DNA from: Haloarcula ordinaria
Lineage (GTDB): Archaea; Halobacteriota; Halobacteria; Halobacteriales; Haloarculaceae
Assembly: GCF_029338275.1 (NCBI RefSeq)
Contig: NZ_CP119789.1
Coordinates: 1,426,001 to 1,490,000, forward strand
DNA: 64,000 bases
Reading direction: 5' to 3'
The notes under the pieces were generated by a model. It saw only the letters and a program-made list of their open reading frames with translations. It searched no databases and was not told where the DNA came from. Shown here piece after piece: positions 34,483 to 44,192 of this stretch. The translations under genes and the position numbers were made by a program. How positions within the stretch are numbered: position 1 is the stretch's first letter; every line of letters starts with the position of its first letter.

Positions 34483-35865
34483 ATGACCGAGAGAGGGCCA
34501 CTCGCCGCCGTGTCGCCACTCGACGGGCGGTACGCCCGCTACACCGAACCGCTCGTCCCGTACGCCAGCGAGCGGGCGCTCATGCGCGCCCGCGTGGAGG
34601 TCGAAGTCGAGTACCTCGTCGCGCTCGCCGACCTCGACGCCACGCCACTGACTATCGACGACGACCAGCGCGCCACCCTTCGAGCGCTCTACGAGGAGTT
34701 CGACGACGACGATGCGAGCGTCGTCAAGCAACTCGAGACCGAGGGCTACGGCGAGTACAGCGCCACCAACCACGACGTGAAGGCCATCGAGTACTTCGTC
34801 CGCCTGGGCATGCCCGAGGGACTGGACGCCGATCACTGGATTCACTTCGGCCTCACCAGCGAGGACGTGAACAACCTCGCCCACCGCCTGCTCGTGAAAC
34901 CCGCAGCCGAGGACGTCCTGGTCCCGGAACTGCGCGAGATTCGCGACTCACTGGTGGAGATGGCACAGACCTACGCCGACGTGCCGATGCTCGCGCGCAC
35001 CCACGGCCAGCCCGCCACGCCGACGACGTTCGGCAAGGAGATGGCCGTCTACGCCTCCCGACTCGGGCGGGCCATCGGCCGCATCGAGCGCGCTGCGGGC
35101 GACCTCTCGGGAAAACTCGCCGGTGCGTCGGGGACCTACGCGGCCCACCACGCGGCCTACCCCGACGTGGACTGGCCGGCCTTCTCGAAGGCGTTCGTCG
35201 CCGACCTCGACCTCGAACATGAGCCCCTGACGACGCAGGTCAACCCCTGTGACGACCTCGCGGTGCTGTTCGACGCCCTGCGTGGCGCGAACAACGTCCT
35301 GCTGGACATGGACCTCGACATGTGGCTGTACGTCTCCGACCGCTACCTGGGCCAGGAGACCGTCGCAGGCGAGACGGGCTCCTCGACGATGCCCCACAAG
35401 GTCAACCCGATAGACTTCGAGAACAGCGAGGGGAACCTCTCGAAGGCCAACTCCGATTTGACCTTCCTCGGGGACTACGTCACGAGCTCCCGACTCCAGC
35501 GTGACCTCTCGGACTCGACGGTCAAGCGGAACATCGGCGCGGCCTTCGCGCACTGTCTCATCGGCTACGGGAAGTGCCAGAACGGCCTCGCGAAGGTCGT
35601 CCCCAACGAGCAGGTGATGCTGGACGACCTGAACGACACGCCCGAGATAATCGGCGAGGCCGTCCAGACCATCCTCCGACGCGAGGGCCACGACGACGCC
35701 TACGAGCAGGTCAAGAAGGCCACCCGCGGCCGCGAGGTGACGATGGCCGACTTCGAGGCGATGATCGCCGACCTCGACGTCGCCGAAGACGTCCGCGCCG
35801 AACTCGAGGCGCTGACCCCCCCGGGCTACACCGGCATCGCCGACCAGCTGGCCGAGGACGTGTAA
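34483..35865 (+). CDS. purB: Adenylosuccinate lyase
   Basis: Cleaves SAICAR and adenylosuccinate in purine biosynthesis, acting twice in the pathway. The 460-residue protein has the fumarase/aspartase fold with the family signature GSSTMPHKVNP, the active-site RTHGQPATPTTFG region and the conserved HFGLTSEDVNN segment. Length is normal. It sits close to purNH (opposite strand, beyond the PrsW-like gene), so the two purine genes are near each other but not in an operon. Confidence 0.95.
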   Translation: MTERGPLAAVSPLDGRYARYTEPLVPYASERALMRARVEVEVEYLVALADLDATPLTIDDDQRATLRALYEEFDDDDASVVKQLETEGYGEYSATNHDVKAIEYFVRLGMPEGLDADHWIHFGLTSEDVNNLAHRLLVKPAAEDVLVPELREIRDSLVEMAQTYADVPMLARTHGQPATPTTFGKEMAVYASRLGRAIGRIERAAGDLSGKLAGASGTYAAHHAAYPDVDWPAFSKAFVADLDLEHEPLTTQVNPCDDLAVLFDALRGANNVLLDMDLDMWLYVSDRYLGQETVAGETGSSTMPHKVNPIDFENSEGNLSKANSDLTFLGDYVTSSRLQRDLSDSTVKRNIGAAFAHCLIGYGKCQNGLAKVVPNEQVMLDDLNDTPEIIGEAVQTILRREGHDDAYEQVKKATRGREVTMADFEAMIADLDVAEDVRAELEALTPPGYTGIADQLAEDV

Positions 35866-35919
35866 GCCGCCCGGGAACGGAAAGAGTCACCACTCGCTCG
35901 GCCGTAGCCCGCACAACTG

Positions 35920-37197
35920 ATGGTCCTGGGCACCGACAACCGCATTCTGACGCTGGCGCTGGCCCGCATGGCCGACGCGCTGGGCAACTCCTTTCTCATC
36001 ATCGTCCTCCCACTGTACATCGCCAGCGGCCAGATATCGCTCGCCGGCATCGTCGGCACCAGTGTCTTCGGTCTCGTCCTCCAGACGGAGACGCTCATCG
36101 GGCTCGTGCTCTCGCTGTTCGGTCTCCTGAACAGCTTCGGGCAGCCCTTCACCGGACGGGCCTCAGACCGGACCGGTCGGCGACGAATCTTCGTCCTCGT
36201 CGGACTGGTGCTCTTTGCGGTCGGGAGTGCGGCCTACCCCTTCCTGACGAGTTACTGGACCGTCCTCGGCGCCCGGGCGCTCCAGGGCGTCGGCGCCGCC
36301 TTCACCATCCCGGCGACGGTGGCGCTGGTCAACGACTACGCGACCAGCGACGCCGAGCGGGGTGGCAACTTCGGCGTGTTCAACACGTTCCGACTCATCG
36401 GCTTCGGCTTCGGGCCCATCATCGCCGGCGTGGTCATCACGGGCGGGCTCGCCAGCCGGAACGTGGTCACGTACACCCTGTTCGGGTCGACGTTCTCCGG
36501 GTTCACCGCGGCGTTCGCCGTCGCAGTCCTCGGTGCGGTCGTGAGTTTCGCCCTGGTCTTCCTGCTCATCACGGACCCGCCGGAGGCGGCCAACGCGGCG
36601 AGCAAGAACCTCTCTATCGCCATTCGGAACCCGAACGGACGGGGACTCGACTCGGTGTTCGTCCTCGGCATCGGCACCTTCCTGATGGCGACGACCATCG
36701 CGCTCTTTGCCACGCTCGAAGGACCGATACGCATGCGGTTAGACGAGTCGACGTTCATGTTCAGCGTGCAGTTCGCCGCCGTCGTCATCGCGAACGTCGC
36801 CTTCCAGGTCCCAATCGGCCGGGCCAGCGACCGGTTCGGGCGGCGACCGTTCGTCGTCGCCGGGTTCGTCGTCCTGATTCCGTCGGTGTTCGCCCAGGGC
36901 GTCGTCACCGACCCGTGGCTGATGCTTCTGGCCCGGTTCGTCCAGGGCATCGGCGTCGCGCTCGTCTTCGCGCCGTCGCTGGCGCTGGCCGGCGACCTCG
37001 CCGGCGAGCGCGGGTCCGGTACCACGCTCTCTGTGCTGACGATGGCCTTCGGGCTGGGCGTCGCCGCCGGCCCGCTCGCGTCTGGACTCCTCTTCAACTT
37101 CGGCGGGTTCAGCACCCCGTTCACCGTCGGGGCGGGCCTCGCGGTTGTCGCACTCGTGTTGACCTATACGCAGGTCGAAGAGACGCTCGACGCCTGA
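35920..37197 (+). CDS. Major facilitator superfamily transporter
   Basis: A 425-residue integral membrane protein with about 12 transmembrane helices. The MFS signature between helices 2 and 3 is visible as GRASDRTGRRRIFV, and a second related motif, GRASDRFGRRPFVV, stands at the start of the C-terminal half, as expected from the duplicated MFS fold. The substrate cannot be inferred. Start is ATG at 35920, 55 bases after purB, so they may be cotranscribed. The stop is 7 bases from that of the convergent dehydrogenase gene. Confidence 0.85.
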   Translation: MVLGTDNRILTLALARMADALGNSFLIIVLPLYIASGQISLAGIVGTSVFGLVLQTETLIGLVLSLFGLLNSFGQPFTGRASDRTGRRRIFVLVGLVLFAVGSAAYPFLTSYWTVLGARALQGVGAAFTIPATVALVNDYATSDAERGGNFGVFNTFRLIGFGFGPIIAGVVITGGLASRNVVTYTLFGSTFSGFTAAFAVAVLGAVVSFALVFLLITDPPEAANAASKNLSIAIRNPNGRGLDSVFVLGIGTFLMATTIALFATLEGPIRMRLDESTFMFSVQFAAVVIANVAFQVPIGRASDRFGRRPFVVAGFVVLIPSVFAQGVVTDPWLMLLARFVQGIGVALVFAPSLALAGDLAGERGSGTTLSVLTMAFGLGVAAGPLASGLLFNFGGFSTPFTVGAGLAVVALVLTYTQVEETLDA

Positions 37198-37204
37198 CCT
37201 GCGC

Positions 37205-38266
37205 TCAGAAGTCGTCGATGACGGGAATCCCCATCGTGTCGTAGTCGGTCATCGCCGCGAGTGTCTCGGGCGTCTCCTCGAGAGCGACCCGCTCTGCGAC
37301 GATCTTCGCTGGGTCGATACGGTCGTTCTCGAGGAACCGGAACAGCTCGTCGTAGCGCGCCGGGGCCATCCCGATGGCGCCGACCACCGACAGCTCCTTG
37401 CCGACGATGCGGTCGGTCGGGAGCGCGACCTGTCCCCCTTCGGTCCGTGTCGTCAGGCCGATCTGGACGTGCTGGCCCCGCGTCCGAAGGCAGTTCACGG
37501 AGTTCTGGCAGGTCGTCGCGATGCCCAGCGCGTCCACCGAGACGTGGGCCCCGCCGTCCGTGATGTCGTGTATCTCGCTCGGCACGTCCTCGATAGCGTC
37601 GGCGTCGACCGTCGCCGCTGCGCCGAGTCGCTCGGCGAAGTCGAGCTTCTCCGCGAAGAGGTCCACCGCGATCACGTTCGCGCCGAGCGCCGCTGCGATG
37701 TGGACAGCCGACAGGCCGACGCCGCCACAGCCGTGGACGGCCACCCAGTCGCCGGCGTCGACGTCGGCCTGGTGGACGAGCCCGTGGAAGGCCGTCATGA
37801 ACCGACAACCCAGGCCAGCCATGTCGACGGAGGAGACGCTGTCGGGCAACTGGACGACGTTGACGTCGGCGTCCGGGACGTGGAGCTGTTCGGCGAACGC
37901 GCCCGGGACCGCCGGTTCCAGGCCCAGCGAGCGCCGGTTCTCACAGAGGTTGGCGTGGCCGGTTCGACACTGGTGGCAGGTGCCGTCGGCGAGGTTGAAC
38001 GGCACCGTGACGTGGTCGCCCTCGTTGACGGTCTCGACCTCGTCGCCGACGGCGCGGACGGTGCCGGCGGGCTCGTGACCGAGGACGTGGCCGGCGGCCA
38101 GGCCCCGCTCCGCCCAGACCGGGTCGCCCTGCCAGGCGTGCCAGTCGCTCCGGCAGATACCACACGCCTCCAGTTCGACGACGACGCCCGTCGGGTCCGG
38201 TGTCGGCGGGTCGACGGTGCTGACCTCCAGTGGCTCACCGTGGCCGGTGAAGACAACTGCGCGCAT
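37205..38266 (-). CDS. Zinc-containing alcohol dehydrogenase
   Basis: Medium-chain dehydrogenase of 353 residues. The catalytic zinc site is seen as Cys in EACGICRSDWHAW and the downstream GHVLGHE. A structural-zinc loop GTCHQCRTGHANLC has three of four usual cysteines; the first position looks replaced (DGTC). The nucleotide fold starts at WVAVHGCGGVGLSAVH. It probably oxidises an alcohol or reduces an aldehyde with NAD(P); the substrate is unknown. Start ATG at 38266. It is divergent from the phosphoribosyltransferase gene across 148 bases. Confidence 0.85.
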   Translation of the reverse strand: MRAVVFTGHGEPLEVSTVDPPTPDPTGVVVELEACGICRSDWHAWQGDPVWAERGLAAGHVLGHEPAGTVRAVGDEVETVNEGDHVTVPFNLADGTCHQCRTGHANLCENRRSLGLEPAVPGAFAEQLHVPDADVNVVQLPDSVSSVDMAGLGCRFMTAFHGLVHQADVDAGDWVAVHGCGGVGLSAVHIAAALGANVIAVDLFAEKLDFAERLGAAATVDADAIEDVPSEIHDITDGGAHVSVDALGIATTCQNSVNCLRTRGQHVQIGLTTRTEGGQVALPTDRIVGKELSVVGAIGMAPARYDELFRFLENDRIDPAKIVAERVALEETPETLAAMTDYDTMGIPVIDDF

Positions 38267-38414
38267 ACCCCGTCTCGGACGGCCGAGCGAATAATAGTAT
38301 GCCCGCGTGCTGGCCCGTCATCGCTTTCGAGCCCCCGCCGACGTTCCGGGCCAATGGGTCTCTATCCCCGGACTGACCCAAAGGGTTAGGCCGGTAACGT
38401 TAGTAGTTCTACAT

Positions 38415-39035
38415 ATGTTCGCTGACCGAGCAGACGCCGGTGAGCAGCTGGCGGCAGCACTCCGTGAGCGGGGCGTCGAGGCCGACGTCGTGCTGGCGAT
38501 TCCGCGTGGCGGCCTCCCCATCGGCCGGCCGGTCGCCGACGCGCTGGGGGTCCCGCTCGACGTCGTCGTCGCGAAGAAGATCGGCGCGCCGAACAATCCC
38601 GAACTCGCGGTGGCGGCCGTCGCCGACGACGGGACGCTCTGGCGCAACGAGTCGATAATCGGCTCCTACGACCTGACAGACGGCTACCTCGAGTCGGCGC
38701 GCGAGCGCGAACAGGCGGCCGCCCGCGAGAAGTTCGACCGGTACCGTGGCGACCGGCCGCCGCTCGACCTCGCGGGGAAGCGCGTGGTCGTCGTCGACGA
38801 CGGGCTTGCCACCGGGGCGACGATGCGGGCCTGCGTCCAGCGGGTGCAAGCGGCCGACCCGCGTGCTATCGTCGTCGCCGTCCCCGTCGGGTCGCCCGAC
38901 ACCGTCACCGCCATCGGCCGGTCAGTCGACGACGTGGTCGCACTCGAGGAACCCGCCTCCTTCGGTGCTGTCGGCCAGTTCTACCGTGACTTCTCGCAGG
39001 TCAGCGACGAGGACGCGATGGCCTACCTCGCTTAG
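38415..39035 (+). CDS. Phosphoribosyltransferase-family protein
   Basis: A 206-residue type I phosphoribosyltransferase fold. The PRPP-binding motif VVVVDDGLATGATM is clear at about residues 125-138, and an N-terminal VLAIPRGGLPIGRPVA supplies the flexible loop side. The base substrate is not identifiable; related proteins are often annotated only as predicted phosphoribosyltransferases. Start ATG at 38415 lies at the end of an AT-rich run and gives a short, acidic N-terminus. Its 3-prime end overlaps the convergent dapE gene by 4 bases, with the two stop codons sharing bases. Confidence 0.8.
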   Translation: MFADRADAGEQLAAALRERGVEADVVLAIPRGGLPIGRPVADALGVPLDVVVAKKIGAPNNPELAVAAVADDGTLWRNESIIGSYDLTDGYLESAREREQAAAREKFDRYRGDRPPLDLAGKRVVVVDDGLATGATMRACVQRVQAADPRAIVVAVPVGSPDTVTAIGRSVDDVVALEEPASFGAVGQFYRDFSQVSDEDAMAYLA

Positions 39036-40159
39036 ACGAGTCGCTCGACGGTCTCTCGAACGGCGCGCGCGGCCGCCCTGACCTCGGAGAGGCGGACGTA
39101 CTCGCGCTCGGAGTGCGCCACAGCGCCGCGGTCGTCCGTCAGGTCGCCGGGGCCGAAGACGACCGTCGGCGCCTCCTGCGCGAAGTACGAGGCCTCCGTC
39201 GCCGCACCGAACGGCCGTATCGCGCCGCCGCTGGCCCGCTGGAGCGCTCGCACGACCTCGGCCTCCTCGTCGGTCGCGAATGCTTCGGGGAACGGCGTGT
39301 CGGGCCGGATGAGGTCCACCGAGAGCCCCATCGCGCCGGGGAGCCACTGCGCCAGGTGGGTTTCGAGGTCGGCACAGAACTCGCCGCTCCGCTCTGGCGG
39401 GACGGAGCGCCGGTCGAAGGTGATGACGCACTCGGCGGGCACCTGGTTCGTCGCCTCGCCGCCCTCTATCATCGAGGGCGTGAGCGTCGGCCGTCCGAGC
39501 GTCTCGTGCTCGGCAGGACCGTGTTCCTCGGTATAGGTCTCCATCGCCTGCAGGACCGGCGCGGCCGCCCTGATAGCGTTCATCCCGCTCGCCGGGTCGG
39601 CGGCGTGGGCGCTCTCGCCGCGGATGGTGACGGTCCCCTCGAACTGGCCGCGCGCGGCCGTACAGACGTCGAGGCCGGTCGGTTCCCCGACGATAACCGC
39701 GTCGGCGTCGATGTCCTCCGCGAGGTGCGCGCCGCCGGTCTGCGTGGTCTCCTCGTCGATGGAGACGGCCAGCGTGACGCGCCCGTCCGTCGGCGAGACC
39801 GTGAGGAAAGCGTCGAGGAGCGCCGCGAGCGGTCCCTTCGCGTCGCAGGTCCCGCGGCCACAGACGACGTCTCCGGCGCTCTCGTCCCCACTCCCGTCGA
39901 TTCGCTCGTCGAGTCCCGGCGGTTCGGACCGCCGCTCGTACGGCAGGTGCGGCGGGACCGTGTCGATGTGCGTGTTCAACAGCAGGCGGGTTCCGTCGCC
40001 GTCACCCCGCGACGTCCGGACGTTCCCCAGGTCGTCGACCGTCGGGTCGACGCCCTCGGCTTCGAGTGTCTCGAGGAGGTACTCGCGCATCTCGCCGACC
40101 GACTCGTGGGAGGGGATGTCGACGGCCTCCCGGTGGAAGGTAGCGGGGTCGAACGTCAT
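39032..40159 (-). CDS. dapE: Succinyl-diaminopimelate desuccinylase (M20 family)
   Basis: M20 zinc hydrolase of 375 residues; in this cluster most likely DapE, which removes succinate from N-succinyl-LL-diaminopimelate. Metal-binding motifs are seen: NTHIDTVPPH, CGRGTCDAKGP, and DEETTQTGGAHL, then GESAHAADPASG. The M20 family also contains acetylornithine and other deacylases, so the specific activity rests on context. The ATG overlaps the TGA of lysA by four bases (ATGA), indicating coupling. It is the last gene of the lysine cluster. Confidence 0.85.
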   Translation of the reverse strand: MTFDPATFHREAVDIPSHESVGEMREYLLETLEAEGVDPTVDDLGNVRTSRGDGDGTRLLLNTHIDTVPPHLPYERRSEPPGLDERIDGSGDESAGDVVCGRGTCDAKGPLAALLDAFLTVSPTDGRVTLAVSIDEETTQTGGAHLAEDIDADAVIVGEPTGLDVCTAARGQFEGTVTIRGESAHAADPASGMNAIRAAAPVLQAMETYTEEHGPAEHETLGRPTLTPSMIEGGEATNQVPAECVITFDRRSVPPERSGEFCADLETHLAQWLPGAMGLSVDLIRPDTPFPEAFATDEEAEVVRALQRASGGAIRPFGAATEASYFAQEAPTVVFGPGDLTDDRGAVAHSEREYVRLSEVRAAARAVRETVERLV

Positions 40160-41400
40160 CGTTGGGTGTGCTCCACGCGGGTCACGTCGTCGAGTGTCTC
40201 ACGCTCTCGAACGACGCGCGTCTCGCCGCGTTCGATGGCGACCTCCGCTGGTCGGGGCTGAGAGTGGAACTGGTTGGCGAGTTCGTAGCCGTACGCGCCG
40301 GCGTTCCCGATGGCCAGCAGGTCCGTCCGCTCGGGTCGGGCGATGGGCCGGTCCGTACAGAACACGTCGGCGCTGGTACAGCAGGGGCCACCCACCGACA
40401 CCGGTTCGGCCTCGCGGTCGGGTGCGCTGACGTTCCGGATGGGGTGATAGGACCCGAACATCGCCGGGCGGATGAGCGTCGCCAGCGAGGCGTCGACGCC
40501 GACGACGGTGGCCGCCGGCGTCTCCTTGACGGTGTTTACTTCGGTGAGGATACACTCGGCGTCGGCGACGACGTAGCGGCCCGGTTCTAGTTTTATCTGT
40601 GCGTCCAAGTCGCCGACCGCGTCACGCACCTTCTCGCCGACGACCTGCATGTCCAGCGGGTCCTCGTCCTCGCGGTAGGGGACGCCGAAGCCGCCGCCGA
40701 AGTCGACGAACTCCAGGTCGCCGACCTCGTCGATGACGGTGCGCCCCATGTCCGCGACCTTCGCGATGGCCCGGCAGTGGTCCTCCAGGTCGTCGTGGAG
40801 GACGCCGCTGCCGGCGTGAGCGTGGAGGCCGACGAGGTCGAACCGGTCGGCGACGTCCGCGGCGACCGCCGGGACCTGCTCGTACGGGATGCCGAACTTG
40901 GCGTCCTTGCCGGTCGCGACCTTCTCGTGGTGGCCGGTCCCGATGCCGGGGTTGACGCGGATGGCGACGCGGCCGTCGTAGCCCCGCTCCTCGAGACGGT
41001 CGAAGGTGTCGCGCGCGCCGGCAGTGATGGTCAGCCCCGGGTGCGCCGCAGAGAGGTCGACGGCGTAGTCCAGGTCGTGGTCGGGCGGGTTGACGGCGGT
41101 GTACTGGAGCGTCCCCGGTGGCGCGCCGGCGTCGATGGCCCGCTGGAGTTCCCCCCAGGCGGCACACTCGATGTCCGCCCCAGTCTCGAGCAGTTTCGAG
41201 AGCACCGCCTGGCCCGTGTGGGCCTTCGCGGCGTACATCACGTGGGCGTCCGGGAACGCCGCCGAGAACCGTTCGTAGTTCTCGGCGACGCGGTCCAGGT
41301 CGAGGACGTACAGCGGCGTGCCGTGCTCGGCGGCGAGTCGTTCGAGGAGCCCGTGGTCCCAGTCCGCGAGACGGCGGACCGGCGGCGAGGTGTGGCTCAT
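40156..41400 (-). CDS. lysA: Diaminopimelate decarboxylase
   Basis: Converts meso-diaminopimelate to lysine, the final step of the pathway. The 414-residue PLP enzyme has the group IV decarboxylase fold: a YAAKAHTGQAVL segment with the PLP-binding lysine, a HAHAGSGV segment, a DFGGGFGVPY phosphate-binding region, and a C-terminal GPCCTSADVF region that completes the active site across the dimer. The ATG at 41400 is preferred over an upstream frame with no conserved features. It is separated from dapD by 105 bases. Confidence 0.95.
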   Translation of the reverse strand: MSHTSPPVRRLADWDHGLLERLAAEHGTPLYVLDLDRVAENYERFSAAFPDAHVMYAAKAHTGQAVLSKLLETGADIECAAWGELQRAIDAGAPPGTLQYTAVNPPDHDLDYAVDLSAAHPGLTITAGARDTFDRLEERGYDGRVAIRVNPGIGTGHHEKVATGKDAKFGIPYEQVPAVAADVADRFDLVGLHAHAGSGVLHDDLEDHCRAIAKVADMGRTVIDEVGDLEFVDFGGGFGVPYREDEDPLDMQVVGEKVRDAVGDLDAQIKLEPGRYVVADAECILTEVNTVKETPAATVVGVDASLATLIRPAMFGSYHPIRNVSAPDREAEPVSVGGPCCTSADVFCTDRPIARPERTDLLAIGNAGAYGYELANQFHSQPRPAEVAIERGETRVVRERETLDDVTRVEHTQR

Positions 41401-41505
41401 TGCCAGAACCACGGTGGCGCCGGCTAACAAGGGTTCCGCTCTCGACCGCATCTCGTTCGCTCGAGGGGTTCGACACAGGCCCCCTCGCGAGTAGTCGAGA
41501 CCGCG

Positions 41506-42345
41506 TTAGTCTCGAAGCGCGTCTTCCCGCTCCGTCGCCTCCAGGGTCTCCTGTTCGACGTCCGTCGCCACCACAGCGGGTTTGTACGCCCCACCGGGGA
41601 TGAGGTCGTTCTCGCCCACGGAGGAGTCGACGAACCGCTGGAAGGCCCGGCGCTCGGGCGGCAGCTCGCCGTACAGCACCTCGTCCTCGACGAGGTCGTA
41701 GACGGGGATACGCGGGGTCAACAGCGTGTTCTCGCCGACGATGCTGCCCTCGCCGACGATGAATCCCGAGGTGACGCGACAGCCGGCGCCCAGCGAGACG
41801 TCGTCCTCGACGATGACCGGGGCGTTCTCGACCGGTTCGAGGACGCCGCCGATGAGCGTGTTCGCGCCGAGTTTGACGTTCTCGCCGATCTGCGCACAGG
41901 AGCCGACCGTGTCACAGGAGTCGATGAGCGTCCCGTCGCCGACGTGGGCACCGATGTTGACGAAGGAGGGCGACATCATGATGCAGTCGCTGCCCAGGTA
42001 CGCCCCCCGGCGGATGGTCGTCCCGTCGGGCGTGTTGCGCGTCCCGCGCTCGCCCAGGTCGCCGGTGTCTCGCAGCGGCAGGACGTCGTGATACTGGACG
42101 TCACCGTAGTTTCGGCTGTAGGTCTCCCGGAAGGCGAAGTTGAGCAAGATGCCCCGCTTGACCCACTCGTTGACCTGCCACTCGCCGTCGACCTTCTCGG
42201 CTGCGCGGATGTCACCGTTCTCCAGCGCCGTCAGGAAGTCGTCCAGCGTGTCCAGCTGCGGCGGTTCGACGTCTTCGGCGGTCGCGCCGCCCTCGTAGGC
42301 CGTCCACAGGTCCCCGATGTTCGCTTCGAGGTCTTGTCCGAGCAT
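41506..42345 (-). CDS. dapD: Tetrahydrodipicolinate N-succinyltransferase
   Basis: Succinylates tetrahydrodipicolinate in the DAP pathway. The 279-residue protein has an N-terminal helical part and a left-handed beta-helix built of hexapeptide repeats (IGAHVGDGTLIDSCDTVGSC and following), ending with VRK-like acidic tail features of the family. Start ATG at 42345; a TATA-like sequence 27-33 bases upstream suggests its own leaderless promoter in addition to operon transcription. The gap to dapB is 143 bases, the largest in this cluster. Confidence 0.9.
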   Translation of the reverse strand: MLGQDLEANIGDLWTAYEGGATAEDVEPPQLDTLDDFLTALENGDIRAAEKVDGEWQVNEWVKRGILLNFAFRETYSRNYGDVQYHDVLPLRDTGDLGERGTRNTPDGTTIRRGAYLGSDCIMMSPSFVNIGAHVGDGTLIDSCDTVGSCAQIGENVKLGANTLIGGVLEPVENAPVIVEDDVSLGAGCRVTSGFIVGEGSIVGENTLLTPRIPVYDLVEDEVLYGELPPERRAFQRFVDSSVGENDLIPGGAYKPAVVATDVEQETLEATEREDALRD

Positions 42346-42371
42346 TGGTGTCTGGTGGTATCTGCGCCCTG

Positions 42372-42378
42372 AAATATA
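42372..42378 (-). promoter_or_regulatory. TATA-like box for dapD
   Basis: TATATTT on the minus strand, 27-33 bases upstream of the dapD ATG. It suggests that dapD-lysA-dapE can be transcribed apart from dapA-dapB. Confidence 0.55.
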
Positions 42379-42488
42379 GCCTCCGGGGGTTCCGAACGAA
42401 GCACTCACGCTCGACCGTGGCAGACTCGCGCCAGTCGGTCGGGTACCCAGCAACAGATGTCCCAGCTGAGAAGACGACGCTTGCTACC

Positions 42489-43244
42489 TTACGAATCGAC
42501 GACTTCGCCGAAACGGTACCAGTCTGCGTCGCGCCCTGCGACCCACACCGCGGCGTCCAGCGCCCCCGCCGCGAAGACGGCGCGGTCCTCGGCGTGATGC
42601 GAGAGCGACAGCACCTCGTCGTTGCCCGCCAGAATCAGCTCGTGTTCGCCGCGGATGTCGCCGGCGCGGCGGGCGAAGACGCCGATCTCGTTCTCGTCTC
42701 GCGGGGCGTGGCCCTCGCGGCCGTAGACGGGTTCGACGTCGCGCTCCTCCTGGACGATGTCGAGGATGGTGTTCGCGGTGCCGGAGGGTGCGTCGACCTT
42801 CTGGTTGTGGTGGGTCTCCATCAGTTCGAGGTCGTAGTCGTCCAGCGCGCGCACCGCCTCGCGGACGGTGCGCTGGAGGACCTGGATGCCACGCGAGAAG
42901 TTGGTCGCCTTGAGCACGGCGACCCGCTCGCTGACGTCCTTGAGCTGGCCCATCTCCTCTTCCTCGAAGCCGGTGGTGCCGACGACGAGAGCGACGCCGG
43001 AGTCCGCACACGTCTCGGCCAGCGGGAGCGTCGACGCGGGAATCGAGAAGTCGACGACGACGTCGACGTCGTGCTCGGCCAGGGCGCTCCCGATGCCGCC
43101 GCTTTCGACGATGGGGACGCCTGCGTACTCCCCCGCCTCGACGTCGAAGCCGACGACCACGTCGAGGTCGTCACGCTCGGCCGCGGTGTCGATGACGGTC
43201 TGTCCCATCCGGCCGGCCGCCCCGTTGACGGCGACGCGCGTCAT
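42489..43244 (-). CDS. dapB: 4-hydroxy-tetrahydrodipicolinate reductase
   Basis: Reduces the DapA product using NAD(P)H. The 251-residue protein has the N-terminal nucleotide-binding VAVNGAAGRMGQTV, an active-site region ETHHNQKVDAPSGTA with the catalytic histidines and lysine, and the expected length. Its ATG overlaps the dapA TGA by four bases, so the two are coupled. Confidence 0.95.
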   Translation of the reverse strand: MTRVAVNGAAGRMGQTVIDTAAERDDLDVVVGFDVEAGEYAGVPIVESGGIGSALAEHDVDVVVDFSIPASTLPLAETCADSGVALVVGTTGFEEEEMGQLKDVSERVAVLKATNFSRGIQVLQRTVREAVRALDDYDLELMETHHNQKVDAPSGTANTILDIVQEERDVEPVYGREGHAPRDENEIGVFARRAGDIRGEHELILAGNDEVLSLSHHAEDRAVFAAGALDAAVWVAGRDADWYRFGEVVDS

Positions 43245-44167
43245 CGCTCTATCTCCGCGTACTCCGCTTCCAGGTCCTCGTTTTCCAGGACGGCCAGCAC
43301 GTCACGGAGGTGGTCGAGATGGTCATCGGAGAGGCGCGTGAGCGGCGAGCGCATGTGTGCCGGGCCGTAGCCCCGGATGCGCATGGCCTCCTTGACCGGG
43401 ATGGGGTTGGTCTCGACGAACAGGGCCCGGAACAGCGGCCCCAGTTCGTGGTGGAGCGCGCGCGCTCGCTCGAAATCACCGGCGAGTGCCGCCCCGACCA
43501 TCGCGCAGGTGCGCTCGGGTTCGACGTTGGCGGCCACGGAGATACAGCCGGTCCCGCCGACCGAGAGCATCGGGAGCGTCATCCCGTCGTCGCCCGAGAG
43601 CACCGCGAACTCCTCGTCGCGCGTGCGCTCGATAATCTCCGATATCTGGTTCATGTCACCGCTGGCGGCCTTGTACGCCTGGATGTTCGGATGCGAAGCG
43701 AGTTCGACGGCGGTGTCGGGTTCGACGTTCCGCCCGGTCCGGGAGGGGACGTTGTAGACGATCTGCGGGACGTCCACTTCGTCTGCGAGCGCGGTGAAGT
43801 GGTCGACTAGGCCTCGCTGTTCGGGCTTGTTGTAGTACGGGGAGATGAGCAAGAGCGCGTCCGCGCCGGCGTCGGCCGCCCGTCGCGAGAGCGAGAGGGC
43901 CTCGCGGGTGTTGTTCGACCCGGTGCCGGCGATGACGGGTACGTCGTCGACGGCATCGATGACCGCCTCGACGACCTCGACGTGTTCGTCGTGGGTCATC
44001 GTCGCCGACTCGCCGGTCGAGCCGACGGGGACGAGGCCGTCGACGCCGGCGGCTTCGAGCCGCTGGGCGTCGCGCTGGAGTGTCTCGAAGTCGATACTGC
44101 GGTCGTCGTCGTCGTGGAACGGCGTACACATCGCGGGGTACACGCCGTGGAAATCGATGTCGGTCAT
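43241..44167 (-). CDS. dapA: 4-hydroxy-tetrahydrodipicolinate synthase
   Basis: Condenses pyruvate with aspartate semialdehyde, the committing step of lysine biosynthesis. The 308-residue aldolase has GSTGESATMTHDEH, the tyrosine in VYNVPSRTGRN and the Schiff-base lysine in IQAYKAASGD. The ATG at 44167 gives the normal N-terminus (DFHGVYPAMCTPF). A leaderless promoter is likely at about 44193-44201. An in-frame extension to 44350 is possible but gives 61 Arg-rich residues unlike the family, so I reject it. Confidence 0.95.
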   Translation of the reverse strand: MTDIDFHGVYPAMCTPFHDDDDRSIDFETLQRDAQRLEAAGVDGLVPVGSTGESATMTHDEHVEVVEAVIDAVDDVPVIAGTGSNNTREALSLSRRAADAGADALLLISPYYNKPEQRGLVDHFTALADEVDVPQIVYNVPSRTGRNVEPDTAVELASHPNIQAYKAASGDMNQISEIIERTRDEEFAVLSGDDGMTLPMLSVGGTGCISVAANVEPERTCAMVGAALAGDFERARALHHELGPLFRALFVETNPIPVKEAMRIRGYGPAHMRSPLTRLSDDHLDHLRDVLAVLENEDLEAEYAEIER

Positions 44168-44192
44168 TGCTGATATGTGTCGTGTCGCTGTG

